From contig NZ_AP017295.1 in NCBI RefSeq assembly GCF_001548375.1, positions 5,056,501 to 5,120,500 on the forward strand: 64,000 nucleotides of DNA, read 5' to 3'. Below, piece by piece: positions 35,956 to 44,792 of the stretch (position 1 is the first letter of the stretch; each line of letters starts with the position of its first letter). The notes beneath the pieces are model-generated. The model saw only the letters and a list, made by a program, of their open reading frames with translations, was not told the DNA's origin and searched no databases. The position numbers and the translations under genes were made by a program. This DNA is from Nostoc sp. NIES-3756. Its GTDB lineage: Bacteria > Cyanobacteriota > Cyanobacteriia > Cyanobacteriales > Nostocaceae.

Positions 35956-37863
35956 TTAAATTAAAGCGGCTTGGCGTTCCTGATATGCGAAGACGGCTAA
36001 ATCTCGCGCTTTTTCTTGGGGACTGCCTCTGATTGGCTGTGTACCAATTTCAGTAAAAATTCCGGCTTTTGCAGCTTGGGATTTAATACTCTCAATTAAT
36101 CGGCCGTAACCCCAGCGATGAACACTCATCCGGTATTCTTTGGCGTATTTTTGTTGAACTTCCTTGTAACCTGGGCATTTCTTCTCTGCTCTGGATTGGA
36201 TTTCACTACTGATTTGCTCACGCATATCGCGGAGTTTTGGAATAACTATACTGCCTGCTTGATAGGTTTTAGCGATCGCAATAATTGCATCTGCCAATAA
36301 TCTATCTACATATTGTCCTAACTCTGATTCACCAAAAGAGTTTGGCGCATTTCGTTTCTGAACTTTGTGGCGTTCGTGAGATAGGCGTTGCTGTTGTTGT
36401 CGCTGGCGGTTGAGAAGGTTGTAGTTTTTGCCAAGTAGTTGTTTGACAGTGCGATAAGCTAGAACTTCATTTTTAATAACATCCACTACAGCTAGTGTTA
36501 CTGGCTTTTCTAGACCAAAACTAACACCAACTAGGATTGAGGGTTGTCCTTGATAATTAGGCTTGCTGGGACGAGGGAAGGGATTATTAATTCGATCTAG
36601 CGTGGATTGCTGACGAGTGACAAAAGCTTGTTGTTTATCGTTGAGGACATCTTTCCGTTTTGCTTGATTTAGCGTTTCGGTAATTTTTGTAGTTTTCTCG
36701 CTTACGACCTGTTGAGTTCCTTCAATAGTCCACATTCGAGTATCTAAAGTACAGTAAAGATGCAGTTTATTTACTTTCCAGGGTTCACCTTTTTCTTCTC
36801 CTAGCGACCAAGCAATCCTTCCTGAACGCAGAGTAAACAAACTGCTTGAGTGTTGGTTTTTACTATTGCGTTTAAGTTCTTGATCTTCTAGGAAGCGTTT
36901 AAAGTAGTGCAGATGACGCTTATCACAGTAAATCTCAAAGGTTAGTTTTCCCAAGCCATTGAATCGAACAAAGAGACGACCTTTGTCATTTTGCAACCAT
37001 GTCATATCTTCGTTAGATTCGTAAGCCACAGGAAAAGGGACATCAGCAGGTTTTCTTAATAGTGCTGCTTGCCAAGCTTTTGCCTCATTTTCATTTTGAG
37101 GTACATTGGTTGTAGCAATTTCTAAAGTTTTTAACCACTCTTCTCCTGTTAAATCTCTACCTTTAGGTATGCGACTTTGCAGTTGGTCTTTTAATCGCTC
37201 AATTTCTATTTCCTTTTTGCGTCTATTTCTATTAAATTCTTCTGGGTCTTCGTCGCGTTCGCTGATTTGACAGTTATTTTTGAGTAGATATGCGATCGCA
37301 CAACGAGTAAGAGTCTCTTGTGTTTGTTCGTAAGTGTTTAAAAGATTTTGAAAAAGTGAAGGTGTTTGTAACTTTGCAGATTTTCTAGTTCTTTTGCTCT
37401 TTCTCTGGTTTTTATTCTGGTCAGACTGGGGGGTAAATTTGGCAAGAATTTCGTTAGCTTCAGTACGAATTACGTTTAAGCTACATTGGCTTTCTTGTTC
37501 GAGTTGTAGATCACTTTTGAGGATTATGAGCCAACGTTCTTTACCTTCTATTTGCCGCTTTCTTCGTTTTTGTAAAGCGAACCAGGATTTATATACATAA
37601 TCTACTAGAGCGATCGCTGAGGTGTAAAAGCGCCCAGGTTGATCAGAAAAACGCTCTTGATTTTTGAGGGAGTTAACAAGAGTTTTGAGGAATTCGGTAG
37701 GGATTTTACCTTTTTCTAGCCAAGTTTCAAATTCTGGGTGTTTTCCTACCTGTGCCAGTAGTTCATTGACAAGTGGTGTATTTTTGTCAGTCATCAGTTC
37801 CCACACTTGTCGGAGGGTGTCTTCTTCAGCAACCAAGCGACATTGAATTGTAATAACGCTCAT
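35956..37863 (-). CDS. cas12k: Cas12k, nuclease-dead RNA-guided effector
   Basis: The 635-residue protein matches Cas12k in length, in its N-terminus (MSVITIQCRLVAEEDTLRQ) and in its C-terminal blocks (LRDMREQISSEIQSRAE and GSPQEKARDLAVFAYQERQ). The RuvC-I region near residue 445 reads GVSFGLEKP, with Ser where active nucleases have Asp, so DNA cleavage is not expected. Cas12k binds target DNA with tracrRNA and crRNA and recruits TniQ, TnsC and TnsB. The ATG at 37863 follows GAGGACACC, a strong ribosome-binding site. It lies next to its tracrRNA. Confidence 0.97.
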   Translation of the reverse strand: MSVITIQCRLVAEEDTLRQVWELMTDKNTPLVNELLAQVGKHPEFETWLEKGKIPTEFLKTLVNSLKNQERFSDQPGRFYTSAIALVDYVYKSWFALQKRRKRQIEGKERWLIILKSDLQLEQESQCSLNVIRTEANEILAKFTPQSDQNKNQRKSKRTRKSAKLQTPSLFQNLLNTYEQTQETLTRCAIAYLLKNNCQISERDEDPEEFNRNRRKKEIEIERLKDQLQSRIPKGRDLTGEEWLKTLEIATTNVPQNENEAKAWQAALLRKPADVPFPVAYESNEDMTWLQNDKGRLFVRFNGLGKLTFEIYCDKRHLHYFKRFLEDQELKRNSKNQHSSSLFTLRSGRIAWSLGEEKGEPWKVNKLHLYCTLDTRMWTIEGTQQVVSEKTTKITETLNQAKRKDVLNDKQQAFVTRQQSTLDRINNPFPRPSKPNYQGQPSILVGVSFGLEKPVTLAVVDVIKNEVLAYRTVKQLLGKNYNLLNRQRQQQQRLSHERHKVQKRNAPNSFGESELGQYVDRLLADAIIAIAKTYQAGSIVIPKLRDMREQISSEIQSRAEKKCPGYKEVQQKYAKEYRMSVHRWGYGRLIESIKSQAAKAGIFTEIGTQPIRGSPQEKARDLAVFAYQERQAALI

Positions 37864-37909
37864 GGTGTCCTCAGCTTTGTGGTTTCGGTAAAACTGACAG
37901 GGTAACTAA

Positions 37910-37960
37910 TTGTTTTTTTACTTACAAAAGTATAGCGCAATGACGTAATAGCGCAACACC
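37910..37960. promoter_or_regulatory. cas12k promoter overlapped by a direct-repeat operator
   Basis: On the minus strand TTGCGC (37956-37951) and TATACT (37934-37929) are spaced by 16 bp and form a good cas12k promoter. Two copies of ATAGCGCAA (37932-37940 and 37948-37956), 16 bp apart, overlap both hexamers. They are placed to bind the product of the divergent small gene at 38026. Confidence 0.6.
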
Positions 37961-38025
37961 GCAAATGTTTTTTTCCTGAGAGGCTGTGCAAAAATGAAAG
38001 CCGCAAGCTTTGGCTTTAAATTAGG

Positions 38026-38187
38026 ATGGCAGAAGAAACTAGAGAGGTTCGGGGAAGACTCCCTAAAGACTTAAAAATCGCTTTTGAAATCGCCTGTGCG
38101 CGTCTGGAAGTAACGCAGACGGCTGCCTTAGAGGAAGCAATTAGAGATTGGTTAAAGAAAATAGAATCCTCTGAACAACAAAATTAG
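38026..38187 (+). CDS. Ribbon-helix-helix regulator, probable CAST repressor
   Basis: This 53-residue protein starts MAEETREVRGRLPKDLKIAF and ends LKKIESSEQQN. It has the Arc/MetJ layout: one strand (VRGRLP), helix A (DLKIAFEIACARLEV) and helix B (TQTAALEEAIRDWLKKI). It is divergent from cas12k. Its position mirrors the CvkR regulators that repress cas12k in other V-K elements, though characterised CvkR is MerR-type. Repression of cas12k is inference. It would act at the paired ATAGCGCAA sites. Confidence 0.75.
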   Translation: MAEETREVRGRLPKDLKIAFEIACARLEVTQTAALEEAIRDWLKKIESSEQQN

Positions 38188-38258
38188 GAGAAATGAGAAA
38201 TATGTTGCTCAAGAACTCCCAATTAGGGTGTAAAGTTGGCAATTATGAGTCTGATGGC

Positions 38259-40133
38259 TTAATAGTTAGTGATAATTTCGGGATGCAACTTGTACTCTCT
38301 GCCATTCCCGTTATGACAATCTTGAACAAAATCCTCTGAGGATTCAAAACTTAAAGTTTTGCCCATTGCCTTTCCAATTAGTGTTAGCAAGTTATTTGCT
38401 CGCATCTGGAAAAAGGCTTCAAAGTCATCTCGCCGCAAAGTTTTTGGAGATATAGCGTGCGATCGCAATATTTCATCAAGTCTTTTAGCTGATGTCCCAG
38501 AAAGTTCAAAATCCTCTAAGTAAAGGGAAGGCGCTTTACTTCCAATTTTTTTGTTTGTTTTGGCACTTAAAGGTGTACGGTTAATCAAACAGTTATAGTT
38601 TTTGGGGTCAATGCCTTTTTTGCGACACCATGCCACAGGGAAGATATGATGCGAATCTATCTGTTCTTCAAAATAAATCACATCATTGATTTCTTCCCCA
38701 GTACACCAATCAATTGCCCCCTCACATCGTAGTAAAGCAGCTAATCCCTGATAGACTGCTCCGTAACGTTTTCTAACGCTAACCAACCTATCAAAAGAAA
38801 AATCTGCTTGCACAATGGTAAGCGGTATTGAGCCACCTGCTAACCAATCTGGTACTTCTATAACGTCTCGCCCGGCTCGTGCCTCATACCAACGTGTATA
38901 TACTTCACCAAACATCCCACACCATAGCCAGCGCTCTAGCATAGAACGTATATGAGAAGAACGGGAACGCTCTCCGAGAATGGTAAAAATGGTACTTAGA
39001 ATAACTAATTGAATGGGGTAAGCTAAATCATCTGCGTCAAAGATTTTTTGACTATGAAGGAAACGAGCAGATTCTTCAAAACCTCTAGAAATTGGATCAG
39101 CCCATTTTTGGTATTCTTCTTTGGTGAGTTTGAGAACTTCAGCGCGATCGCAATTAATACCTGGTAGTTTATCGATATTCCAGCCTTTTTTTATAGCTTC
39201 TATCCTCTTGGCGTAACCAGCCATTAACGTAACGGCTTGTACAAAATCAGTGCTGCGGAGCTTACGCAATACTTTTAAGGGTTGGAAGCGATTTTCGCGC
39301 TGTTTCCAATCATCTCTCAAACTGAAGTTAGCACTGCAATAGCTGGAACTCATTAAGTCAAAATAATTGAGGTCACAGCCAGAAGTATTTGTATCTTCAA
39401 ATACTTGGCAAACTGCTTCTTTTGGTAGAGAGTCCCGCAGTTGAATAACAGGTATTTGATAATGCTCAAATTTTTTGAGAACTTCTAGTTCTAAAGTGTC
39501 AATTAGTTCCAGTTTTTGAGGGTTGTACTGCCAATACTTAGAAAATTTACTACGCCATTCAGAAAAACAGAAGACTTTGGATAAAGGAAACAATAGAGCC
39601 TGATACTCTTTTTCGGGAGTCGAACAGTCAATCAAACCACCCGTGAAGATTCGCGCAATTTTGGATTCAGGTAAGGCAATGATCGCATTACGGCGATCAC
39701 ATTCTGGGTTGAGGCATTTTTCAATATCCAGGTAGTACCACTTTTTAATCATTTTTTGGTTTTTTTGGTCTTTAATGATGACAGGTTGTTCAGATAGGAA
39801 CACCATGAACATGGTTGTTAGACGTTGCTGTCCATCAAGGATTAATAATATTGGCGCATAATTTTCTGGTTGTAATACCCCATCAACTAGACGGGGTTTG
39901 AATTGTCGGCTTTGAATGCTTTGTTGAAGCATCATGACTGCACCAATGGGATAAGCAAGAGATACGCTGGCAAGTAAACGACGCACATGGGCATCATCCC
40001 AAACCCAATCTCTTTGAAAATCTGGAAGTTGGATGCGTCCAGTTTTAATATCTTTGAGGACATCAAGGAGAAAATACTTAGTAATGTCAAAGGTAGAGAT
40101 TGAGTTCATTTGGTGTTCTGCCATTGTTGTCAT
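38259..40133 (-). CDS. DUF262 + HNH endonuclease (GmrSD-like defence protein)
   Basis: The 624-residue protein has an N-terminal DUF262/ParB-like domain with FQRDWVWDD and the signature LLILDGQQRLTTM near residue 98. The C-terminal DUF1524-type HNH nuclease centres on SHHIFPVAWCRKKGIDPKNYNCLINRTPLS (about residue 495). This is the architecture of type IV modification-dependent restriction enzymes of the GmrSD/BrxU/SspE kind, which couple NTP hydrolysis to cleavage of modified phage DNA. It is the first cargo gene beside the cas12k module. The exact target is unknown. Confidence 0.85.
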   Translation of the reverse strand: MTTMAEHQMNSISTFDITKYFLLDVLKDIKTGRIQLPDFQRDWVWDDAHVRRLLASVSLAYPIGAVMMLQQSIQSRQFKPRLVDGVLQPENYAPILLILDGQQRLTTMFMVFLSEQPVIIKDQKNQKMIKKWYYLDIEKCLNPECDRRNAIIALPESKIARIFTGGLIDCSTPEKEYQALLFPLSKVFCFSEWRSKFSKYWQYNPQKLELIDTLELEVLKKFEHYQIPVIQLRDSLPKEAVCQVFEDTNTSGCDLNYFDLMSSSYCSANFSLRDDWKQRENRFQPLKVLRKLRSTDFVQAVTLMAGYAKRIEAIKKGWNIDKLPGINCDRAEVLKLTKEEYQKWADPISRGFEESARFLHSQKIFDADDLAYPIQLVILSTIFTILGERSRSSHIRSMLERWLWCGMFGEVYTRWYEARAGRDVIEVPDWLAGGSIPLTIVQADFSFDRLVSVRKRYGAVYQGLAALLRCEGAIDWCTGEEINDVIYFEEQIDSHHIFPVAWCRKKGIDPKNYNCLINRTPLSAKTNKKIGSKAPSLYLEDFELSGTSAKRLDEILRSHAISPKTLRRDDFEAFFQMRANNLLTLIGKAMGKTLSFESSEDFVQDCHNGNGREYKLHPEIITNY

Positions 40134-40251
40134 TAATAGGAATGCGACTGTTTATCATAGTTAGTACCTATGTACCTCAGCCTAAGATCCCCCTTGTGTT
40201 AACAGCAAGGGCTTTTTGGGGCAACTGGTAGTGAGTAGCGATCGCTTTCGC

Positions 40252-40566
40252 TTATTCTTGAGGAAAATCTGGAGGTAAAGTCACAATTCCTTTCGCAACA
40301 AGCTGTCTAAATTGGTTAATTAGGTCTGCTTGCCGTAATATGCGGGTAACGTATTTAGGTCGTCGGCGAAAGCCAGTCCCCCAGTCCTTAACAGTTTTTG
40401 GGCTAGTACCTGTAACCTGGGCGATCGCATTGATGCAGGCTTTGCGATAATTACGTCCTGGCTCTTGTTTAACCCAACGGCGACAATACTCCATCGGTTC
40501 GAGGGGCAACTGACGAAGTATATCAATTGGGTGATTATTCCGATGGGAGTTGCTCCCAGTTTGCAT
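40252..40566 (-). CDS. Small HTH-like protein, paralogue of the 40,724 gene
   Basis: A 104-residue basic protein: LRQLPLEPMEYCRRWVKQEPG, then YRKACINAIAQVTGTSPKTVKDWG, a likely helix-turn-helix, then RRPKYVTRILRQADLINQFRQL and a tail PPDFPQE. It is clearly homologous to the next gene upstream (same blocks, same PPDxPQ end). DNA binding is inferred. The pair sits between the DUF262 gene and hsdR, suggesting regulation of cargo. Confidence 0.6.
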   Translation of the reverse strand: MQTGSNSHRNNHPIDILRQLPLEPMEYCRRWVKQEPGRNYRKACINAIAQVTGTSPKTVKDWGTGFRRRPKYVTRILRQADLINQFRQLVAKGIVTLPPDFPQE

Positions 40567-40723
40567 CTTGCATCTTTATGAGTCAGATTAAGCAAGCAGA
40601 GATAGAGAATATTTCAAAGCTCCTGAGCTAACCAGTTAGCCTCACCAAATCTATGCTTGCTGAACTCAAGTTAAAAAATATCGGCTCACATTACAAGTAT
40701 TTTAGTCACGAATCACGACTGAA

Positions 40724-41041
40724 TTATTTTTGAGGATAATCAGGAGGTAGGACTATTTTTCTAATTTGGTTAAGCATATCTGCCATGCGTAGTATATGCA
40801 CTACATAGTTGGGTCGCCTCTCAAAGTTTTGTCCCCAATTCCCTATAGTTCTTTCACTTAAACCTGTTGCTTCAGCTAGAGCTGCAATACAGGCTTTTCT
40901 GTATCCCCGCTCATCAGGGGACATCTCAACCCATCGTTGGCAATATTCCAAAGGCTCCAAAGGCAAATCACTGAGTGCATCGATTCTATATTCATTGGTC
41001 TGGGGGTTATTGTCTATTAGCCTTTTTGTTTTGAAAAACAC
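40724..41041 (-). CDS. Small HTH-like protein, paralogue of the 40,252 gene
   Basis: A 105-residue protein with LSDLPLEPLEYCQRWVEMSP, YRKACIAALAEATGLSERTIGNWG (likely helix-turn-helix) and RRPNYVVHILRMADMLNQIRK, ending PPDYPQK. It aligns with the neighbour over its whole length. It is divergent from hsdR, about 210 bp away, so control of the restriction operon is plausible. I recognise no named family. Confidence 0.65.
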   Translation of the reverse strand: MFFKTKRLIDNNPQTNEYRIDALSDLPLEPLEYCQRWVEMSPDERGYRKACIAALAEATGLSERTIGNWGQNFERRPNYVVHILRMADMLNQIRKIVLPPDYPQK

Positions 41042-41248
41042 TTAAACTCACGATTTGTGACTATTTAGAAAATACTATGAGTCACGATATGTGTTAAAAG
41101 CATTACGGTCACTTTGCATAAAGCAACTTATGGGTTAAGCAATTAAAATCACTCACCAATATTAATTTTTTGTAAAGGTAACATTGTTTACTTGTAAGTA
41201 TAATAGCTAGATGTTAAGTTATAAAAATAACTAGTAAATTGTCTAACT

Positions 41249-43639
41249 ATGAGCAATGAAGCTAATACTTGCCGTAAGTATGTTGAACCCAAATTAAGAG
41301 ATGCGGGTTGGGAGCAAGAACCACACGATTATACTGAGCAGTATTACTTCACTGATGGCAAGATTCGCCCCAAAAACAAGCGACAGCCTCGTGGTAAACG
41401 GAAATTTGCTGATTATTTACTACTGTATAACGGGTTTCCCTTAGCAGTAGTAGAGGCAAAAAGGAAATATGAAACTCCTGATGAGGGACTGGAACAGGCG
41501 ATCGCCTATGCTCAAATTCTTGACGTGAAGTTTGCTTACTCTACTAATGGTGAAGGGATTGTGGAGTATGACTTCATCACGGGTAAGCAGTCTAATGTGA
41601 TGGACTCATTCCCTAGTCCTGATCAACTTTGGCAACGGTTAACAGGGGAAGGTAAAGAGCAAATTAGAGAGGACATAGCCGAAAAACTGCTAACTCCCTT
41701 TTACCCAACGCCAGATAAACCACTGCGTTATTATCAACGGAACGCCATTAATGCAGTACTAGCGGCAATTTTTAAAGGTCAAAAGCGTCTACTTCTGACA
41801 TTGGCGACGGGAACAGGTAAAACTACTGTTGCTTTCCAAATTGCTTGGAAACTCTCAAGTTTGGAGTGGAATGCTTCTGGGGAACCTCGTTCGCCTCGCA
41901 TTTTGTTTTTGGCAGATCGGAATGTGCTGGTAGATGACCCGATGAATAAGGATTTTTCTGCCTTTAATGAAGAGAAAATTCACAAAATTCAGGGAGAAGT
42001 GAAAAAAGGACGTGACCTTTACTTTGCAATTTATCAAGCTATTGGTGATAGAGAAGATAGCTTTGGGCTTTACAGAGAATATAGTCCTGATTATTTTGAC
42101 TTGATTATTGTTGATGAATGCCACCGAGGTAGTGCTAGAGATGAAAGTAACTGGCGACAAATTCTAGAACATTTTGAACCTGCGTATCAGTTCGGATTGA
42201 CAGCGACACCGCTACGGGACGATAACGTTGATACCTATCGCTACTTTGGCAATCCCCTTTACACCTATTCTCTCAAACAAGGGATTGATGATGGTTTCTT
42301 AGCTCCCTACCGAGTTTATCGGGTTCTTACCCGTTCTGATCGCGAAGGATGGCGACCTAGTGCTGGACAAATTGACCGTTATGGAAGAACGATTCCTAAT
42401 GAAGTTTATCTGACACCGGACTTTGAGCAGAAATTGGTGAGAGAAGCGCGGACAAAGGCAATCGCCCAACATATTAGTGATTTTCTCAAAAGCAGCGATC
42501 GCTGTGCTAAAACCATTGTCTTTTGTGTCGATGAACCGCACGTTAAGGCAATGATTAAGGAATTACGCAACCTCAACAGCGACATCACCAGAACAAATCC
42601 TGATTACATAACTCGCATTACTTCTGATGCTGGTGATGTGGGTAAGGGACATCTCTACAAATTCAAAGATGTCTTAAATGAAACTCATATTATTGCTGTA
42701 ACTGCTAGGTTACTAACAACAGGGGTAGATGTTCCCACCTGTAAAAATGTTGTGCTTGCCCGTGTTATTCGTTCAATGACAGACTTTAAGCAGATTATTG
42801 GACGGGGAACTCGTGTGCGAGAAGAACGGGGTAAGCTGTCTTTTAATATACTGGATTACACCAATAGCACAGTATTGTTTGAGGATAGAGATTTTGACGG
42901 AGAACCCGCCCTCATTAATGAATCAGAGATGGATGATCAGGGTGAAATTCTCTCTGAACATGAGGAGGAACTGGAATCAACAGATTTAGAAGACGAAGCA
43001 GACGACTTGGAAGATGATGACGACAAGTCTGGGTTTTGGGGACTCCCAGATGATGATGATGCACCACCTCGGAAATATTACGCTGACGGGGGAAGTGAAG
43101 AAATTGTTGAAGAAAGAATTTATGATTTAAACCCAGACAATCAACTGCGTTTGTCTCGATTAATTGACTACACCAGAGAACAAGTCCGCATCCTGTATCG
43201 TTCCACTATGGAAATACAGCAACGCTGGGCAGATCCAGTACAGCGTTCCGAGATTATTGAGTTGTTGGCAGATCGGGGAATTGATTTTGATGAGTTAAAA
43301 CAAGTTACTAATCTTCCCGAAGCAGACCCTTTTGATTTACTATGTCATATTGCCTTTGATGCTCCTGCACTGACTTGCAAGCAACGGGCTGAAAGGTTGC
43401 GACGACGCAAGGCTGATTTTTTTGAGCAATATGAGGAGGATGCTAGGGCAATTTTAGAAATACTTTTGGACAAGTATGCAGAAAAAGGAGTTGAGGAGTT
43501 TAATATTCCAACTACATTTAAAGCTAACCGCGAGTTTGATAAGTATGGCAACGTGGCAGAAATTGCTCAACGGTTTGGTGGAGTTACGCAACTTCGGGAG
43601 GCAGTGAATCAACTTCAGGAATATCTGTACAGTGCATAA
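41249..43639 (+). CDS. hsdR: Type I restriction enzyme, R subunit
   Basis: A 796-residue protein with an N-terminal nuclease region (KFADYLLLYNGFPLAVVEAKR, the D...ExK core) and a superfamily 2 translocase: Walker A TLATGTGKTTVAFQ near residue 187, DECHRGS near 288, LTATPLR, then TTGVDVPTCKNVV and QIIGRGTRVR. A variable acidic spacer (about 570-610) precedes the C-terminal domain. It cuts unmodified DNA with HsdM and HsdS. The length suits the EcoEI-like group. It is the first gene of the plus-strand operon. Confidence 0.95.
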   Translation: MSNEANTCRKYVEPKLRDAGWEQEPHDYTEQYYFTDGKIRPKNKRQPRGKRKFADYLLLYNGFPLAVVEAKRKYETPDEGLEQAIAYAQILDVKFAYSTNGEGIVEYDFITGKQSNVMDSFPSPDQLWQRLTGEGKEQIREDIAEKLLTPFYPTPDKPLRYYQRNAINAVLAAIFKGQKRLLLTLATGTGKTTVAFQIAWKLSSLEWNASGEPRSPRILFLADRNVLVDDPMNKDFSAFNEEKIHKIQGEVKKGRDLYFAIYQAIGDREDSFGLYREYSPDYFDLIIVDECHRGSARDESNWRQILEHFEPAYQFGLTATPLRDDNVDTYRYFGNPLYTYSLKQGIDDGFLAPYRVYRVLTRSDREGWRPSAGQIDRYGRTIPNEVYLTPDFEQKLVREARTKAIAQHISDFLKSSDRCAKTIVFCVDEPHVKAMIKELRNLNSDITRTNPDYITRITSDAGDVGKGHLYKFKDVLNETHIIAVTARLLTTGVDVPTCKNVVLARVIRSMTDFKQIIGRGTRVREERGKLSFNILDYTNSTVLFEDRDFDGEPALINESEMDDQGEILSEHEEELESTDLEDEADDLEDDDDKSGFWGLPDDDDAPPRKYYADGGSEEIVEERIYDLNPDNQLRLSRLIDYTREQVRILYRSTMEIQQRWADPVQRSEIIELLADRGIDFDELKQVTNLPEADPFDLLCHIAFDAPALTCKQRAERLRRRKADFFEQYEEDARAILEILLDKYAEKGVEEFNIPTTFKANREFDKYGNVAEIAQRFGGVTQLREAVNQLQEYLYSA

Positions 43640-43686
43640 AAGTTTAAATTTTAGCTAACTACAGAAATCAAGTTACGGAGTGTTAA

Positions 43687-44733
43687 ATGGATCGAAATCT
43701 ACCAAGTTTACGCATCGGATTAATTGAAAACTGCTACCATTCTCTCAAGAGAGGCTATGAATTATGGGGAGAGGGGCAAAGAAAGCAAGATGGTTGGCTT
43801 CTCAAAGAAGCAGTTATTTGGATTCATTATGGAATTGAGCTTGGGATCAAACAACTACTAGTTCAAACTAATGAATATTTAATATTTGATAATATAGACA
43901 TAGCAGTAGAAAAACTTGCCAAATTGCGTAATCAACCTCAGCAGTTTGAAGTATCTGTATTAGATTTATTTGAACAAGACAAGCCTGCTTTTTCGGTTGG
44001 CTTTGAAAAAGCAGTAGACCGTGCTGCAATGATGCTAAATATTAGTGAATTATCTGAAACAAGCACACTAAGGAGTAATATTGATGAACTAACTAAATAT
44101 CGAAATAAAATAGTTCATTATGCTGTTACTTTAGAAGTAAATGAAGTCATAACACTAATATCAAGTATTATGAATGATTTCATTGATTTACTAGAGAGAA
44201 ATATTCAAGATAATAATTTTCAAGAGAAATATCTTCCAGAAATTCGACAGGCAAATTTACCTATATATGTAAGGGTTCAGTCTCTCATTCAAGAATCAGA
44301 GTCAAGATTAAAAAACCTAATAATGAATTTTAATAATCAGTATGTTCCTGGTAAATTATTTGGTGTTGAGGAGCAGATATTCCTGCCTCAAGCTCTAAAT
44401 ATTTCTACTCATGATTATAAAAATAAAGAGCCGTGGGATATACGAGCTTCGATGAGTAACAATGAAGAATGGCTGGTAGAAATAAAAATATCATCAATGA
44501 ATTCTTCTTCAATAAAAATGGCAATTAATCAACTGTTGAATCATAATTTTTTTTTATTAGATAAATATGAAAGCATTACTGAGAGTAAGATAAAACTGTG
44601 GTTTATCACTTTAAATGATAGAGATAAAAGTCGTTTTTTAAGAAATACGGATTTTTTTAAGCAAAATGGGATTTTTGTATCTTCCAAAGATGAAATTGAA
44701 GAATTAGAGAAATTACTGTGCCACAACGAATAA
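43687..44733 (+). CDS. HEPN-like + PD-(D/E)xK-like protein embedded in the type I operon
   Basis: The 348-residue protein is inserted between hsdR and hsdM. The N-terminal half is helical with IHYGIELGIKQLL and TKYRNKIVHYAVTLEV near residue 139; the RNKIVH part fits the Rx4-6H motif of HEPN ribonucleases. The C-terminal part has WDIRASMSNNEEWLVEIKIS (about 250-268), a D...ExK pattern of restriction-endonuclease-like folds. I recognise no named family. Function is inferred to be an accessory defence nuclease. Confidence 0.65.
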   Translation: MDRNLPSLRIGLIENCYHSLKRGYELWGEGQRKQDGWLLKEAVIWIHYGIELGIKQLLVQTNEYLIFDNIDIAVEKLAKLRNQPQQFEVSVLDLFEQDKPAFSVGFEKAVDRAAMMLNISELSETSTLRSNIDELTKYRNKIVHYAVTLEVNEVITLISSIMNDFIDLLERNIQDNNFQEKYLPEIRQANLPIYVRVQSLIQESESRLKNLIMNFNNQYVPGKLFGVEEQIFLPQALNISTHDYKNKEPWDIRASMSNNEEWLVEIKISSMNSSSIKMAINQLLNHNFFLLDKYESITESKIKLWFITLNDRDKSRFLRNTDFFKQNGIFVSSKDEIEELEKLLCHNE

Positions 44734-44792
44734 CAAATATTATTTGATTTTCACTAACTCATAAATATAATTATATTTGCACTAAAATATTC

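Noticed and set aside
42299..42588. Minus-strand frames within hsdR
   Set aside because: They lie wholly inside a strongly supported gene on the other strand and have no independent signals.
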